A DNA stretch of 64,000 bases from Bacillus tequilensis KCTC 13622. Its GTDB lineage: Bacteria; Bacillota; Bacilli; Bacillales; Bacillaceae. The stretch spans positions 1-64,000 of the forward strand of contig NZ_AYTO01000036.1 of NCBI RefSeq assembly GCF_000507145.1. Reading direction: 5' to 3'. Of this stretch, positions 47,083-60,900 are shown in pieces. Below the pieces are notes generated by a model. The model ran no database searches, was not told the DNA's origin, and saw nothing but the letters and a program-made list of their open reading frames with translations. A program made the position numbers and the translations under genes. The first letter of the stretch is position 1; each line of letters starts with the position of its first letter.

Positions 47083-47841
47083 TTATTTTAATTTGTTGAA
47101 CATGTTCTTTAAATAAGAAAACGGGCACTTCGATACCTGTTTTTCATCGTCACGGAGGAAATACTGTTTCCATTCGCGGTTATCCTTTCCTCCGTACCAG
47201 CCTAATTCCGGGTGAACCGGGGCTTGATCGTAGGCCTTTAACCGGGATCGGATCATTCTGCTCATGTTGCGGCCAAAAGCGGTTGATCCATTTAAGTCTT
47301 CAAACACCCATCTTGGCTGAAACGTAATCATAAAAAAAGGAAAGCTCCGGCTTCTTCTCGCCTCGTGCCCCGGCGTGGCGCACAGAATGAAGTACGGCTC
47401 GCCGTCAAAACAAAACTCCCATTTATAATGCTCGGGATCGGCCGGAATATCTTCCGGCCACTCTTTTTCGTCTTGTTCACTCAGTCTATTTAAAAAGCGC
47501 CAAAACAGCTCTTCATACGCTTCAACCGAATAATGCTCTGCCAAATCTTCCGGTGTATCAAACAACACAACGAGGGATGCGTATTTCCCGGTATCCCGCG
47601 ATATCTTGCCGTACTCCGCAAGCAACGGAGCCAGTTCCTCCGCTGTACGATTTTCCCGCGGATCTCCGGCAAAAGCAATGCGAAGCTGGTCTGTCAGAAA
47701 CGCCTGGCGTCCGGGAATGCACGGAAACGTATCCGCATGATCCGCCACAGTTTCAGCCAAAAGCTCAAAAGCGATTCGTTGCCAATCAGAAAGCTCATCT
47801 TGATTACGTTCCAGAAAACTTTTGGTGTAAATCCCATTCAC
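47083..47841 (-). CDS. ycgG: YcgG, YqcI/YcgG-family protein
   Basis: A 252-residue soluble protein of the YqcI/YcgG family. Conserved parts are PCIPGRQAFLTDQLRIAF (about 40-57), ADPEHYKWEFCFDGEPYF and ATPGHEARRSRSFPFFMITF. Function is unknown. It starts with GTG behind GGAGGTGGATCGATA. It stands alone between ycgF and ycgH. Confidence 0.87.
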   Translation of the reverse strand: MNGIYTKSFLERNQDELSDWQRIAFELLAETVADHADTFPCIPGRQAFLTDQLRIAFAGDPRENRTAEELAPLLAEYGKISRDTGKYASLVVLFDTPEDLAEHYSVEAYEELFWRFLNRLSEQDEKEWPEDIPADPEHYKWEFCFDGEPYFILCATPGHEARRSRSFPFFMITFQPRWVFEDLNGSTAFGRNMSRMIRSRLKAYDQAPVHPELGWYGGKDNREWKQYFLRDDEKQVSKCPFSYLKNMFNKLK

Positions 47842-47913
47842 TATCGATCCACCTCCAGTATCATCTGGATACTATATTAAAACGGGAGGCGGCAGGTGAC
47901 TGTCCTTCATGAA

Positions 47914-48543
47914 TCAGCCTAATAACTGTTTGATGCCCTGATAACCGAAGTAAAAGCCAAACACAAGGAGAGATATACCGGCGATTCCGGTCAATCCTCT
48001 CAACAGCTTTTCATGAAGCAGATTTCTGAACGTACTGGCTGTAATCGCCATGCAAAAATCCCAGATTAAAATGCCGATCATGATGCCGGAGCTATAGATA
48101 AGAAGCTGATTCATATTGTAGGCCTCTGCTGTTTTCGCAAGGATGCTTCCGTAAATCCCAAGCCAAAAAAGGATGCTCAATGGATTTGACAGTGAAATGA
48201 GAAAACCCGAGGCGAACGTTTTCCTGTATGACACTTTTCCCCGTGAGCTTCGCACATCCATTGCTTCTCTGACATTTTTCAGCGTTTCAATTCCGGTATA
48301 GGTCAGCACAAAGAAGCCAAAGAGCCATAAAAACGTTTTCACGAATGGAGCGGTCAAAAACTGCGACAGTCCGAAATAGATGAAAAGCATGTACAGTCCA
48401 TCCGCTGTCATGGCGCCTAAACCAAAAATCCATGCATGCCAGAAACCATTTTTAATTCCTTTGTCTATTTGCGCCGCATTCACTGGTCCTACAGGCGCAG
48501 ACAAGGACAGCCCCAGCACAATATAGCTCAAAAAAATGTTCAC
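47914..48543 (-). CDS. ycgF: YcgF, LysE-family exporter
   Basis: A 209-residue LysE/RhtB amino acid exporter with about six helices. The N-terminal motif LSLSAPVGPVNAAQIDKGI (about 11-29) is the family signature and is followed by LGAMTADGLYML. The exported amino acid is not known. GTG 48543 has AAGGGAG about 9 nt upstream and gives the 168 length. ycgE lies 74 nt upstream in the same direction. Confidence 0.92.
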   Translation of the reverse strand: MNIFLSYIVLGLSLSAPVGPVNAAQIDKGIKNGFWHAWIFGLGAMTADGLYMLFIYFGLSQFLTAPFVKTFLWLFGFFVLTYTGIETLKNVREAMDVRSSRGKVSYRKTFASGFLISLSNPLSILFWLGIYGSILAKTAEAYNMNQLLIYSSGIMIGILIWDFCMAITASTFRNLLHEKLLRGLTGIAGISLLVFGFYFGYQGIKQLLG

Positions 48544-48617
48544 CGGCCCGTACTCCCTTCTCTTACGTAACTTGTACAATGTATTCGGGAACGGGCCAAG
48601 CTATGCACAAAATTCGC

Positions 48618-49082
48618 TTACTGTTTCAGACGTTCAAGCTCTTCCTCCATAATATCGGCGGCTTTGCCTACGAAGCTGAAAATGAGTTCCAGTTCTTCTT
48701 CCGTATACTCGCGGCACAAATCCATCGTGGACTCGGACAGAGAGCGGAACAAATCCTTTACATGTTTTTTCGAAGCGGTTAAAGGAACGATTATGACTCT
48801 TCTGCGGTCGTTCGGGTCCTTTTCCCGCGCCACATACCCCGCTTTTTCCAGCCGGTCAACAAGCGCGGTGACGGAACCTGTGCTGAGGCCTGTCTTTTTC
48901 CCCAGCTCTCCGGCCGTCATCGGCCCCGCTTCATTTAAGATGTCAGCTGATTTCAAATCGGTGGGAAACAGACCGAGGGCTTGAGCGGCTGCCTGATGAA
49001 ACAGAACCGTTCTGGTGCCCAATTTCCGAAAAAGCTGAACGGAAGTCTTTTCCAACTCACTTCTAGAATTTCTTGTTGACAA
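48618..49082 (-). CDS. ycgE: YcgE, MarR-family regulator
   Basis: A 154-residue MarR protein. The wHTH is visible as TAGELGKKTGLSTGSVTALV (about 56-75), with the wing KDPNDRRRVIIVPLT (about 85-99). It is divergent from the multidrug exporter mdr, with a palindrome between the two genes, so it probably represses mdr and itself. The start is TTG behind GGGAGG. Confidence 0.9.
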   Translation of the reverse strand: MSTRNSRSELEKTSVQLFRKLGTRTVLFHQAAAQALGLFPTDLKSADILNEAGPMTAGELGKKTGLSTGSVTALVDRLEKAGYVAREKDPNDRRRVIIVPLTASKKHVKDLFRSLSESTMDLCREYTEEELELIFSFVGKAADIMEEELERLKQ

Positions 49083-49110
49083 CTGACAGTCCTCCCTATA
49101 AAATCGAATT

Positions 49111-49129
49111 TATCTTGATAATCGAGATA
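49111..49129. promoter_or_regulatory. MhqR-like palindrome between ycgE and mdr
   Basis: TATCTTGATAATCGAGATA is a 19-bp imperfect palindrome with TATCT/AGATA arms. It is close to the MhqR operator core as I remember it (ATCTCGAATTCGAGAT). It lies 28 bp upstream of the ycgE start and 65 bp upstream of mdr, a fit for a YcgE operator. Confidence 0.65.
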
Positions 49130-49194
49130 TTTAACGATCAAACTATTATCATGATATCAGAACTTACATAGAAAAGTAAGAGGAGGTAGAACAA

Positions 49195-50733
49195 ATGGAC
49201 ACAACAACAGCAAAACAGGCTTCCACCAAATTTGTGGTCCTCGGTCTTTTGCTGGGCATCTTAATGTCTGCAATGGACAATACGATTGTTGCCACCGCGA
49301 TGGGCAGCATCGTAGCGGATCTTGGAAGCTTCGATAAATTTGCATGGGTCACGGCATCCTATATGGTGGCGGTCATGGCTGGAATGCCGATTTACGGCAA
49401 GCTCTCCGATATGTACGGCCGAAAACGTTTTTTCCTGTTTGGACTTATTTTTTTCTTAATTGGATCGGCTTTATGCGGGATTGCACAGACAATGAATCAG
49501 CTGATCATTTACCGGGCCATTCAAGGGATTGGAGGCGGCGCGCTCCTGCCGATTGCCTTTACCATTATCTTTGATTTGTTTCCGCCGGAAAAACGCGGAA
49601 AAATGTCCGGCATGTTCGGCGCTGTCTTTGGCTTATCCAGTGTTCTTGGGCCGCTGTTAGGTGCGGTCATTACAGATGCGATCAGCTGGCATTGGGTATT
49701 TTACATCAACGTGCCGATCGGCGCATTGTCATTGTTTTTCATTATTCGCTACTACAAAGAATCTCTGGAGCACAGAAAGCAGAAAATTGACTGGGGCGGC
49801 GCGATTACCTTGGTCGTATCCATTGTATGCCTGATGTTCGCCCTTGAGCTTGGCGGCAAAACATACGATTGGAATTCCATTCAGATCATCGGCCTGTTTA
49901 TTGTATTCGCCGTTTTCTTCATTGCCTTTTTTATTGTGGAGAGAAAAGCGGAAGAGCCGATCATTTCGTTCTGGATGTTTAAAAACCGTTTGTTTGCCAC
50001 AGCGCAGATTCTCGCTTTCCTGTATGGCGGAACATTCATTATTTTAGCGGTATTTATTCCGATTTTCGTTCAGGCGGTATACGGCAGCTCAGCGACAAGC
50101 GCGGGCTTCATTTTGACGCCGATGATGCTTGGATCAGTCATCGGGAGCATGATCGGCGGGATCTTCCAAACGAAGGCCAGCTTCCGCAATTTGATGCTGA
50201 TATCTGTTATCGCCTTCTTTATCGGCATGCTGCTGCTTTCCAATATGACGCCTGACACAGCACGGGTATGGCTGACCGTCTTTATGATGATCTCAGGATT
50301 TGGTGTCGGCTTTAACTTCTCCCTGCTGCCGGCGGCATCGATGAATGATCTTGAACCTCGTTTTCGAGGGACGGCCAATTCTACAAATTCATTTTTGCGG
50401 TCACTCGGCATGACCCTGGGCGTTACTATTTTTGGAACGGTGCAAACAAACGTATTCACAAACAAGCTGAGCGACGCTTTCAGCGGCATGAAAGGCTCAG
50501 CGGGCTCCGGTGCGGCGCAACATATCGGCGACCCGCAGGAGATTTTTCAAGCGGGAACACGTTCCCAGATTCCTGAGGCGATCCTGAATCGCATCATTGA
50601 CGCGATGTCATCAAGTATCACATATGTCTTTTTGCTCGCTTTGATACCAATTGTCCTCGCTGCGGTTACCATTTTATTTATGGGAAAAGCCAGAGTGAAA
50701 ACAACAGCTGAAATGGCGAAGAAAGCAAATTAA
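49195..50733 (+). CDS. mdr: Mdr (Bmr3), 14-TM multidrug efflux transporter
   Basis: A 512-residue MFS drug/proton antiporter of the DHA2 family with 14 helices. The motif A loop GKLSDMYGRKR (about 66-76) and motif C-like GPLLGAVITD (about 151-160) are seen, as is MSAMDNTIVATAM in TM1. 168 Mdr/Bmr3 exports quinolones and dyes. ATG follows AAGAGGAGG. It is divergent from the MarR gene ycgE. Confidence 0.95.
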   Translation: MDTTTAKQASTKFVVLGLLLGILMSAMDNTIVATAMGSIVADLGSFDKFAWVTASYMVAVMAGMPIYGKLSDMYGRKRFFLFGLIFFLIGSALCGIAQTMNQLIIYRAIQGIGGGALLPIAFTIIFDLFPPEKRGKMSGMFGAVFGLSSVLGPLLGAVITDAISWHWVFYINVPIGALSLFFIIRYYKESLEHRKQKIDWGGAITLVVSIVCLMFALELGGKTYDWNSIQIIGLFIVFAVFFIAFFIVERKAEEPIISFWMFKNRLFATAQILAFLYGGTFIILAVFIPIFVQAVYGSSATSAGFILTPMMLGSVIGSMIGGIFQTKASFRNLMLISVIAFFIGMLLLSNMTPDTARVWLTVFMMISGFGVGFNFSLLPAASMNDLEPRFRGTANSTNSFLRSLGMTLGVTIFGTVQTNVFTNKLSDAFSGMKGSAGSGAAQHIGDPQEIFQAGTRSQIPEAILNRIIDAMSSSITYVFLLALIPIVLAAVTILFMGKARVKTTAEMAKKAN

Positions 50734-50737
50734 CACA

Positions 50738-50770
50738 AAAAAGCAGTACATGCCAGCATGTACTGCTTTT
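50738..50770. terminator. Bidirectional terminator mdr/lctP
   Basis: AAAGCAGTACATG pairs perfectly with CATGTACTGCTTT around CCAG, with T runs on both strands. Confidence 0.93.
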
Positions 50771-50774
50771 TCTA

Positions 50775-52400
50775 TTACAATCCTAATCTCGCAAGAATAA
50801 ACGTCCATATACAAATGATCAATAACAGAATCAGGCTGTACGCTACTGTACGCTTAAACAGTTTAGATTCCTTGCCTGTCTGGCCGACCGCTGCGGCGGC
50901 GATGGCGATTGACTGAGGAGAAACAAGTTTCGCCATGACCCCGCCCGCCGTATTGGCAGCTAACAGCAAATCAGAACCCGCACCGATCTGCGCTCCGGTG
51001 ACAACCTGCAAATGCCCGAACAAAGCGTTATTGCTGACAACAGAGCCGGTAATAAACACGCCGATCCAGCCAAGAACAGGACTGACAAACGGGAACAAGT
51101 CTCCTGTCTTCGCCAATGCCAGCCCAATTGAAGAGCTGAGCCCTGCGAAGTTGGCCAGATTGGCAAATCCCATCACAAAGCAAATCGTGATAATCGGCAC
51201 CCACAGCTCTTTTCCCGTCTCCTTCAAGGAAGCAAAAGCATCCCGAGTCGAGAAGTTTTTACTGAACAGCCCTGTCACAATGACAGCCGCTAAAATCGCT
51301 GTGCCAGTCGCTGACAGCAGATCGACTTTAAAGACTGCATCTAACGGCATGGCAGATGGCGTAATCGGCGGCATTTTCATGATTTGCTGATGCAGAACAG
51401 GCATTTTCAAAAGAAGTGTTGTCTGATATAACAGCCCGCCTTCTTGGAAAAGCGCTTTGAAGGCAGGAAGGCTCCAGATCGTGATCGCCGCGGTTAAAAT
51501 ATAGAAAGGAGACCACGCTTTCGCAATGTCAGCGGCACTGTATGTCTTTTTATCACCCGCTTCGCCGGCTCCTTCCTCCCGATAAATCTCCTTCGGCTGC
51601 CATTTGCGGAGGAAGAGCGCAAGCCCGCCCATGCTGCATAAGGCCGCCAAGATGTTTGCTAACTCCGGTCCGAGCACTGCCATTGTCAGTGTCTGAACAG
51701 CTGTATACAGACCGCTCACGACCAGCAGGGCAGGCCATGTCTGTCTGATTCCTTTCATCCGGTCCAACAGGAAAACGAGCAGAAACGGAATCAAAAACGA
51801 AATCATTGGCAATGTCCACACCAATGTCCGTGACAGCTCAAGAGCAGATAAATCACCAATCTGCGCTCCTGTGATGACAGGAATCCCGATCGCTCCAAAG
51901 GCTCCGGAGGCTGCGTTGGCAATCAAGCAGAGCGCCGCCGCTTTTAACGGTTTAAAACCAAGCTCGACGAGCAGCGCCGCGCTAATGGCAATCGGAACAC
52001 CAAAACCGGCCGCGCCTTCCAAAAACGCGTTAAAACAAAAACCAATTAATAATAGCTGTATTCTTTGGTCAGGCGAAATGCCGGCAATGCTGGAACGGAT
52101 AATGGTAAACTTTCCGGTTTTCACTGCGATTTTATAAAGCCAAACCGCCATCAGGACGATGTAGCCAATGGGCCACAGTCCGTTCCCAATCCCTAGCAAA
52201 ACAGAAGAAATCGCTTTTTCAACCGGCATATGAAATGCCAAAACGGAGACGAAGAAACTGACGGCTAGAGTAAGAAATGCCGCAAGAATGCCTTTCATTT
52301 TAAAAACAGTTAAAGCCAAGAGAAAAAAGAGAATCGGAGTGAGCGCCACAAGTGCGCTCACATACTCATTTCCAAACGGATCATACAACTGCTCCCACAT
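50775..52400 (-). CDS. lctP: L-lactate permease LctP
   Basis: A 541-residue LctP-family lactate transporter with about 13 helices. [13 protein letters not shown]-type motif ([15 protein letters not shown], about 129-143) and the C-terminal [17 protein letters not shown] are the family signatures. It is 32 nt downstream of ldh, and the pair forms the fermentative lactate operon. ATG 52400 is chosen; an alternative TTG two codons upstream is possible. Confidence 0.95.
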   Translation of the reverse strand: MWEQLYDPFGNEYVSALVALTPILFFLLALTVFKMKGILAAFLTLAVSFFVSVLAFHMPVEKAISSVLLGIGNGLWPIGYIVLMAVWLYKIAVKTGKFTIIRSSIAGISPDQRIQLLLIGFCFNAFLEGAAGFGVPIAISAALLVELGFKPLKAAALCLIANAASGAFGAIGIPVITGAQIGDLSALELSRTLVWTLPMISFLIPFLLVFLLDRMKGIRQTWPALLVVSGLYTAVQTLTMAVLGPELANILAALCSMGGLALFLRKWQPKEIYREEGAGEAGDKKTYSAADIAKAWSPFYILTAAITIWSLPAFKALFQEGGLLYQTTLLLKMPVLHQQIMKMPPITPSAMPLDAVFKVDLLSATGTAILAAVIVTGLFSKNFSTRDAFASLKETGKELWVPIITICFVMGFANLANFAGLSSSIGLALAKTGDLFPFVSPVLGWIGVFITGSVVSNNALFGHLQVVTGAQIGAGSDLLLAANTAGGVMAKLVSPQSIAIAAAAVGQTGKESKLFKRTVAYSLILLLIICIWTFILARLGL

Positions 52401-52432
52401 TGACAATCAGCCCTTTACTCTATAGTTGCGAA

Positions 52433-53483
<1,051 letters not shown>

Positions 53484-53511
53484 GAAAAAAGTTTTGCTGA
53501 TTTGTGAACAA

Positions 53512-53541
53512 AAAAAAGAAACCATCTGAGATGGCTTCTTT
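53512..53541 (-). terminator. amyE terminator
   Basis: AAGAAACCATC and GATGGCTTCTT pair with one mismatch around TGA; on the minus strand TTTTTTTT follows. Confidence 0.88.
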
Positions 53542-53567
53542 GGGATTTTCATTTTGATCGCTTGCCT

Positions 53568-55550
<1,983 letters not shown>

Positions 55551-55654
55551 TCACACTCCTTATTTGATTTTGAAAATGACTGTGTAGCCAAAAATCCCTC
55601 TTACTTCATTCTTCCGCTTCCTCCTTTCAAACGAATATGAAGACTGGAGAATTT

Positions 55655-55668
55655 TGTTAGCGCTTACA
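55655..55668 (-). promoter_or_regulatory. amyO, CcpA-binding cre site of amyE
   Basis: On the minus strand TGTAAGCGCTAACA matches the cre consensus WTGNAANCGNWNNCW closely and is one base from the amyO I remember in 168 (TGTAAGCGTTAACA). It lies just after the amyE -10, which fits glucose repression by road-block at the start site. Confidence 0.9.
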
Positions 55669-55672
55669 TCTC

Positions 55673-55701
55673 AAATTATCACATTCACTCTATCAAAACA
55701 A
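55673..55701 (-). promoter_or_regulatory. amyE promoter
   Basis: On the minus strand TTGTTT (55696-55701) and TAATTT (55673-55678) are 17 bp apart. The cre site follows immediately. Confidence 0.75.
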
Positions 55702-55716
55702 CTTGATAGAGTGAAT
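55683..55716. repeat. 14-bp perfect inverted repeat around the amyE -35
   Basis: ATTCACTCTATCAA (55683-55696) and TTGATAGAGTGAAT (55703-55716) are exact complements around a six-base loop AACAAC, and the amyE -35 hexamer occupies that loop. It lacks a T run and so does not look like a terminator. Confidence 0.85.
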
Positions 55717-55771
55717 TCAAACCTATATTCCTATGAAATAGAAACGCCGCTCGTTTCCCTCACTTTACACA

Positions 55772-55805
55772 CAAAAAAGAAACCACCTTTTCTAAGATGA
55801 TTTCT
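55772..55805 (-). terminator. ycgB terminator
   Basis: On the minus strand GAAATCATCTT pairs, with G-U pairs, with AAGGTGGTTTC around AGAA and is followed by TTTTTTG. Confidence 0.75.
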
Positions 55806-56283
55806 TCCTTATTTCTTCTTTTATCGCTCTTCTGTATGCCAGCTTCACAATCACATATCGAAGCAGAAACAGAATGCCTCCGCAGACGACAAAAAGAAGA
55901 ATCATTTTCAGCCAAGCGAAGAATGTATGGGGAATCCCCCTGTCGTACATCGTAAGCACCACTACCGCAAAGGCAACCGCAATTGATTCTATCCGCTGCT
56001 GCTTCACCCGTTTTTGCAGTTCTTCTTTGGTGGCTATTCTCGGCATGAGCATTCCCGACGCTCCTGCCCTGATGCAGTAATATAAGATGATGAGGAACAA
56101 AAACACAAGGCTTGCAGCCCATTCTTTAAACGGAAATTCAAACATAATGCCGCGAATGATCACATCAAGGAGCGCAAACGCTCCCGCTATCATCCCGATC
56201 TCCGACCAGATTTTTTGTTCTTTCTCTTTTACTCTCTTACTTTTCCCATTCACGCCTGAAAGTCTATTACGCAGATTATTCAT
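55792..56283 (-). CDS. ycgB: YcgB, small membrane protein
   Basis: A 163-residue protein with a basic N terminus and about four helices (near 28-45, 53-70, 98-112 and 120-142), then a basic tail (KEEIRKKSS). Function is unknown, and I recognise no domain. ATG follows GGGAGGAAGGTC at good spacing. The 168 counterpart is slightly shorter as I recall, so the start may differ by a few codons. Single gene with its own terminator. Confidence 0.8.
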   Translation of the reverse strand: MNNLRNRLSGVNGKSKRVKEKEQKIWSEIGMIAGAFALLDVIIRGIMFEFPFKEWAASLVFLFLIILYYCIRAGASGMLMPRIATKEELQKRVKQQRIESIAVAFAVVVLTMYDRGIPHTFFAWLKMILLFVVCGGILFLLRYVIVKLAYRRAIKEEIRKKSS

Positions 56284-56362
56284 GACCTTCCTCCCGCATT
56301 TTTACGAATGGCTTATGGCTTACATGTTACAATAACAGCCTGCGCCTCTGCAATGAATAACT

Positions 56363-56390
56363 CAAAAGCCCGCCGTACAAGCCGGCGGGC
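56363..56390 (-). terminator. ycgA terminator
   Basis: GCCCGCCG and CGGCGGGC form a perfect GC-rich stem around a short loop; on the minus strand TTTTGAG follows. Confidence 0.82.
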
Positions 56391-56398
56391 AGCAATCG

Positions 56399-57832
56399 TT
56401 AAAACGGCCCCCAATTCATCATGACACCGATCACAATAAAAACAAGCCCAATCAAAAACCAAATCAGAGCAAGCGGCACCATAAACCGCAGCCACTTGAC
56501 GTACGGAATGCCGCTGGCCGCAAGCACCGCCATGAGAACACCCGACGTTGGGTTCACACAGTTGACGACTCCTTCTCCGAGCATAACCGCCTCCACAGCA
56601 ACCTGTCTTGTTATCCCCATCAAATCAGCGAGCGGCGCCAGAATGGGAATAAATACAACGGCTTCGCCAGACCCTGAAGAAATGAGAAAGTGAAGAAGCG
56701 CACTGGCGATATACATGCCGATCGCGCCGGCAATCGGGCTGAAGCCGTCCAAAAGCGAAGCCAAAGCATTGACGACTGTATCGAGAAGCTTGCCATTTTC
56801 AAGAATGACGGAAATGCTTCGCGCCATCCCGACAATCAGCGCCCCGTATACAAGGCCTTGGCAGCCCGTAATGAAGGTTTTGGCAATATCGTTTGCCGCA
56901 AGCCCGCCTATTAAACCCGCAAGGACAGAAATAAAAATAAACGTCGCAGCCATCTGTGAGTCAGACCAGCCCAGCTTCAAAGCCCCATATAAAAATCCGA
57001 TCAGCGACAGTCCCGCCGCAGCCAAAATCAGCTTATGGCGAACGGTAAACGGAACTGACTGATCTTCTTCTGTACCCGCTTCGCCCATTCCTGCCGCGGG
57101 GAACCAATTTGTTCCTAACACACTGGCATCCTTTGATTTTTTTAATTTTCTCGTATACAGATAGATATAAAAAATAGAAGACAGCAAAAAACATAAGTAT
57201 ATCACAACACGCAGTCCGATCCCCGAAAAGAGCGGCAGCTCCGCGATTGATTGTGATAAACCGAGCGGAGACGGCGATAAGATGGTAGAGTTAAATCCAG
57301 CGTAACAGCCGATGTAAATAACGGCGGCGCCCGCGACTGCGTCCCATTTTAAGGAGCGTGCGACAATGAGGCCGATGGGGATAAACCCAATCACTGAATT
57401 CACGACAATTCCGGTTGTTCCGAGAATAGAGAACAACGCGCCGACTATACAAATAAATAATAATTGCTTTGTGCGGAATTTGCTGATGACATTGTAAATC
57501 AGGCCGTTGATGGCACCCGTTTTTTCTAAAATCGCAATGGTGCCGCCTGTGAATAAAATCAGAAAAATGATGGGTGCTGATCCGACCATTCCATCCTGAA
57601 GAGAAGTAAAAAAGCTGATCAAGCTGACCGGAGACTGTTGAATGGAATGATAGCTGCCCGGAACGGCGGTCGTGACATCCCCCTTTGTTACGCGGTCAAA
57701 TTCACCCGCAGGCACAATATACGAAGCAATGGCGCAAATGAAAGCAATGATAAATAAGAGGACATAGGCGTCAGGCATTTTAAATGTCGTTCGTTTTTTC
57801 TTAGGCTGTGTGTCGGCTGCTGGCATATTCAT
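56399..57832 (-). CDS. ycgA: YcgA, YfcC/DcuC-type transporter
   Basis: About 477 residues and 12 helices. The N terminus [20 protein letters not shown] followed by [12 protein letters not shown] is the hallmark of the YfcC/DcuC superfamily (C4-dicarboxylate or arginine/ornithine related carriers). [19 protein letters not shown] and [19 protein letters not shown] near the C terminus complete it. The substrate is unknown. A start at 57832 is better spaced to GAGGAG than the ATG at 57844. The divergent neighbour amhX, an amidohydrolase, suggests import of an amide or dipeptide-like compound. Confidence 0.88.
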   Translation of the reverse strand: MNMPAADTQPKKKRTTFKMPDAYVLLFIIAFICAIASYIVPAGEFDRVTKGDVTTAVPGSYHSIQQSPVSLISFFTSLQDGMVGSAPIIFLILFTGGTIAILEKTGAINGLIYNVISKFRTKQLLFICIVGALFSILGTTGIVVNSVIGFIPIGLIVARSLKWDAVAGAAVIYIGCYAGFNSTILSPSPLGLSQSIAELPLFSGIGLRVVIYLCFLLSSIFYIYLYTRKLKKSKDASVLGTNWFPAAGMGEAGTEEDQSVPFTVRHKLILAAAGLSLIGFLYGALKLGWSDSQMAATFIFISVLAGLIGGLAANDIAKTFITGCQGLVYGALIVGMARSISVILENGKLLDTVVNALASLLDGFSPIAGAIGMYIASALLHFLISSGSGEAVVFIPILAPLADLMGITRQVAVEAVMLGEGVVNCVNPTSGVLMAVLAASGIPYVKWLRFMVPLALIWFLIGLVFIVIGVMMNWGPF

Positions 57833-57869
57833 ATTTTGATCCATCTCCTCTGTTTGAAAATATTCATTA

Positions 57870-57898
57870 TTCTGAAAAGTCGCAATATGTGCTATATT
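57870..57898 (+). promoter_or_regulatory. Candidate promoter of amhX
   Basis: TTCTGA (57870-57875) and TATATT (57893-57898) with a 17-bp spacer lie about 80 bp before the start. The -35 is weak. Confidence 0.5.
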
Positions 57899-57980
57899 AT
57901 ATACAGCCTATCTTTCTGTTTCAATAGAAATAAAGGAAAGCAAGTAAAATTCATTCTGATAAAAGGAGGTACTTCTTACC

Positions 57981-59132
57981 ATGCAAAAGCTTTCCGAAGA
58001 CATGAAACAAACCATTATGGACATCTTCGAGCATCTGCACGCGAACCCTGAAGTCAGCTGGAAGGAATATGAGACAACGGCATTTCTAAAACAAAAGCTT
58101 GGGGATTTAGGGTGCCGGACGCGCACGTTTTCAGACTGCACCGGAGTTGTCGGCGAAATCGGCTCGGGCTCGCCGGTTGTAGCGGTGCGTGCTGACATTG
58201 ACGCATTATGGCAGGAGGTCAACGGGACATTTCGCGCCAATCATTCCTGCGGCCACGATTCACATATGACAATGGCATTGGGCACGTTAATGCTGCTGAA
58301 AAAACAGTCAGAGCTTCCGAAGGGAACAATCCGTTTCATTTTTCAGCCGGCAGAGGAAAAAGGAGGCGGCGCCTTGAAAATGATAGAAGAAGGCGTGCTT
58401 GATGATGTCGATTATTTGTACGGCGTTCACGTCCGTCCGATTCAGGAAACACAGAACGGCCGCTGCGCTCCATCTATTCTGCACGGATCAAGCCAGCATA
58501 TTGAGGGGACGATTATCGGAGAGGAAGCCCACGGCGCACGCCCGCATCTCGGGATAAACAGCATTGAAATTGCGGCATTACTTGTACATAAGCTCGGACT
58601 CATTCATATTGACCCGCAAATCCCGCATACCGTCAAAATGACCAAACTTCAAGCCGGCGGAGAAAGCTCTAACATCATTCCGGGAAAAGCATCGTTCAGC
58701 CTTGATTTGCGCGCGCAGACCAATGAAGCCATGAAAACGTTAATCGCCGAAACAGAAAGAGCCTGCGAATCGGCTGCCGCGGCATTCGGCGCGAAGATCG
58801 AACTGCAAAAGGAGCACAGCCTTCCTGCGGCAACACAAAACAAAGAAGCAGAAGCGATCATGGCAGAAGCCATTACAGATATCATCGGTGCAGAGCAGCT
58901 TGATGACCCGCTTGTCACCACCGGCGGCGAGGATTTCCATTTTTACGCCGTGAAAGTGCCGAACCTGAAAACAACCATGCTCGGTCTCGGCTGCGGACTC
59001 CAGCCCGGACTCCATCACCCGCACATGACCTTTGACCGAAACGCGATATTTACCGGCATTCACATTTTGGCTAACGCCGTAGTCAAAACCTTTCAGAAAG
59101 CGGAAACATCCGCTGCCGCTAACGCTTCTTAA
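57981..59132 (+). CDS. amhX: AmhX, M20-family amidohydrolase
   Basis: A 383-residue metallo-amidohydrolase of the M20/ACY1 family, similar to N-acyl amino acid amidohydrolases. Metal and catalytic motifs are [12 protein letters not shown] (about 53-64), [13 protein letters not shown] (about 90-102), [11 protein letters not shown] (about 118-128) and [10 protein letters not shown] (about 312-321). A lid domain covers about 170-285. The physiological substrate is not known. ATG follows AAAAGGAGGTACTTCTTACC. Confidence 0.93.
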   Translation: MQKLSEDMKQTIMDIFEHLHANPEVSWKEYETTAFLKQKLGDLGCRTRTFSDCTGVVGEIGSGSPVVAVRADIDALWQEVNGTFRANHSCGHDSHMTMALGTLMLLKKQSELPKGTIRFIFQPAEEKGGGALKMIEEGVLDDVDYLYGVHVRPIQETQNGRCAPSILHGSSQHIEGTIIGEEAHGARPHLGINSIEIAALLVHKLGLIHIDPQIPHTVKMTKLQAGGESSNIIPGKASFSLDLRAQTNEAMKTLIAETERACESAAAAFGAKIELQKEHSLPAATQNKEAEAIMAEAITDIIGAEQLDDPLVTTGGEDFHFYAVKVPNLKTTMLGLGCGLQPGLHHPHMTFDRNAIFTGIHILANAVVKTFQKAETSAAANAS

Positions 59133-59137
59133 CGAAA

Positions 59138-59165
59138 AAAAGCAGCCTGGCTACAGGCTGCTTTC
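59138..59165. terminator. Bidirectional terminator amhX/opuA
   Basis: AGCAGCCTG and CAGGCTGCT form a perfect stem around GCTA with A and T runs on the two sides. Confidence 0.92.
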
Positions 59166-59169
59166 TCCA

Positions 59170-60899
<1,730 letters not shown>

Positions 60900-60900
60900 C

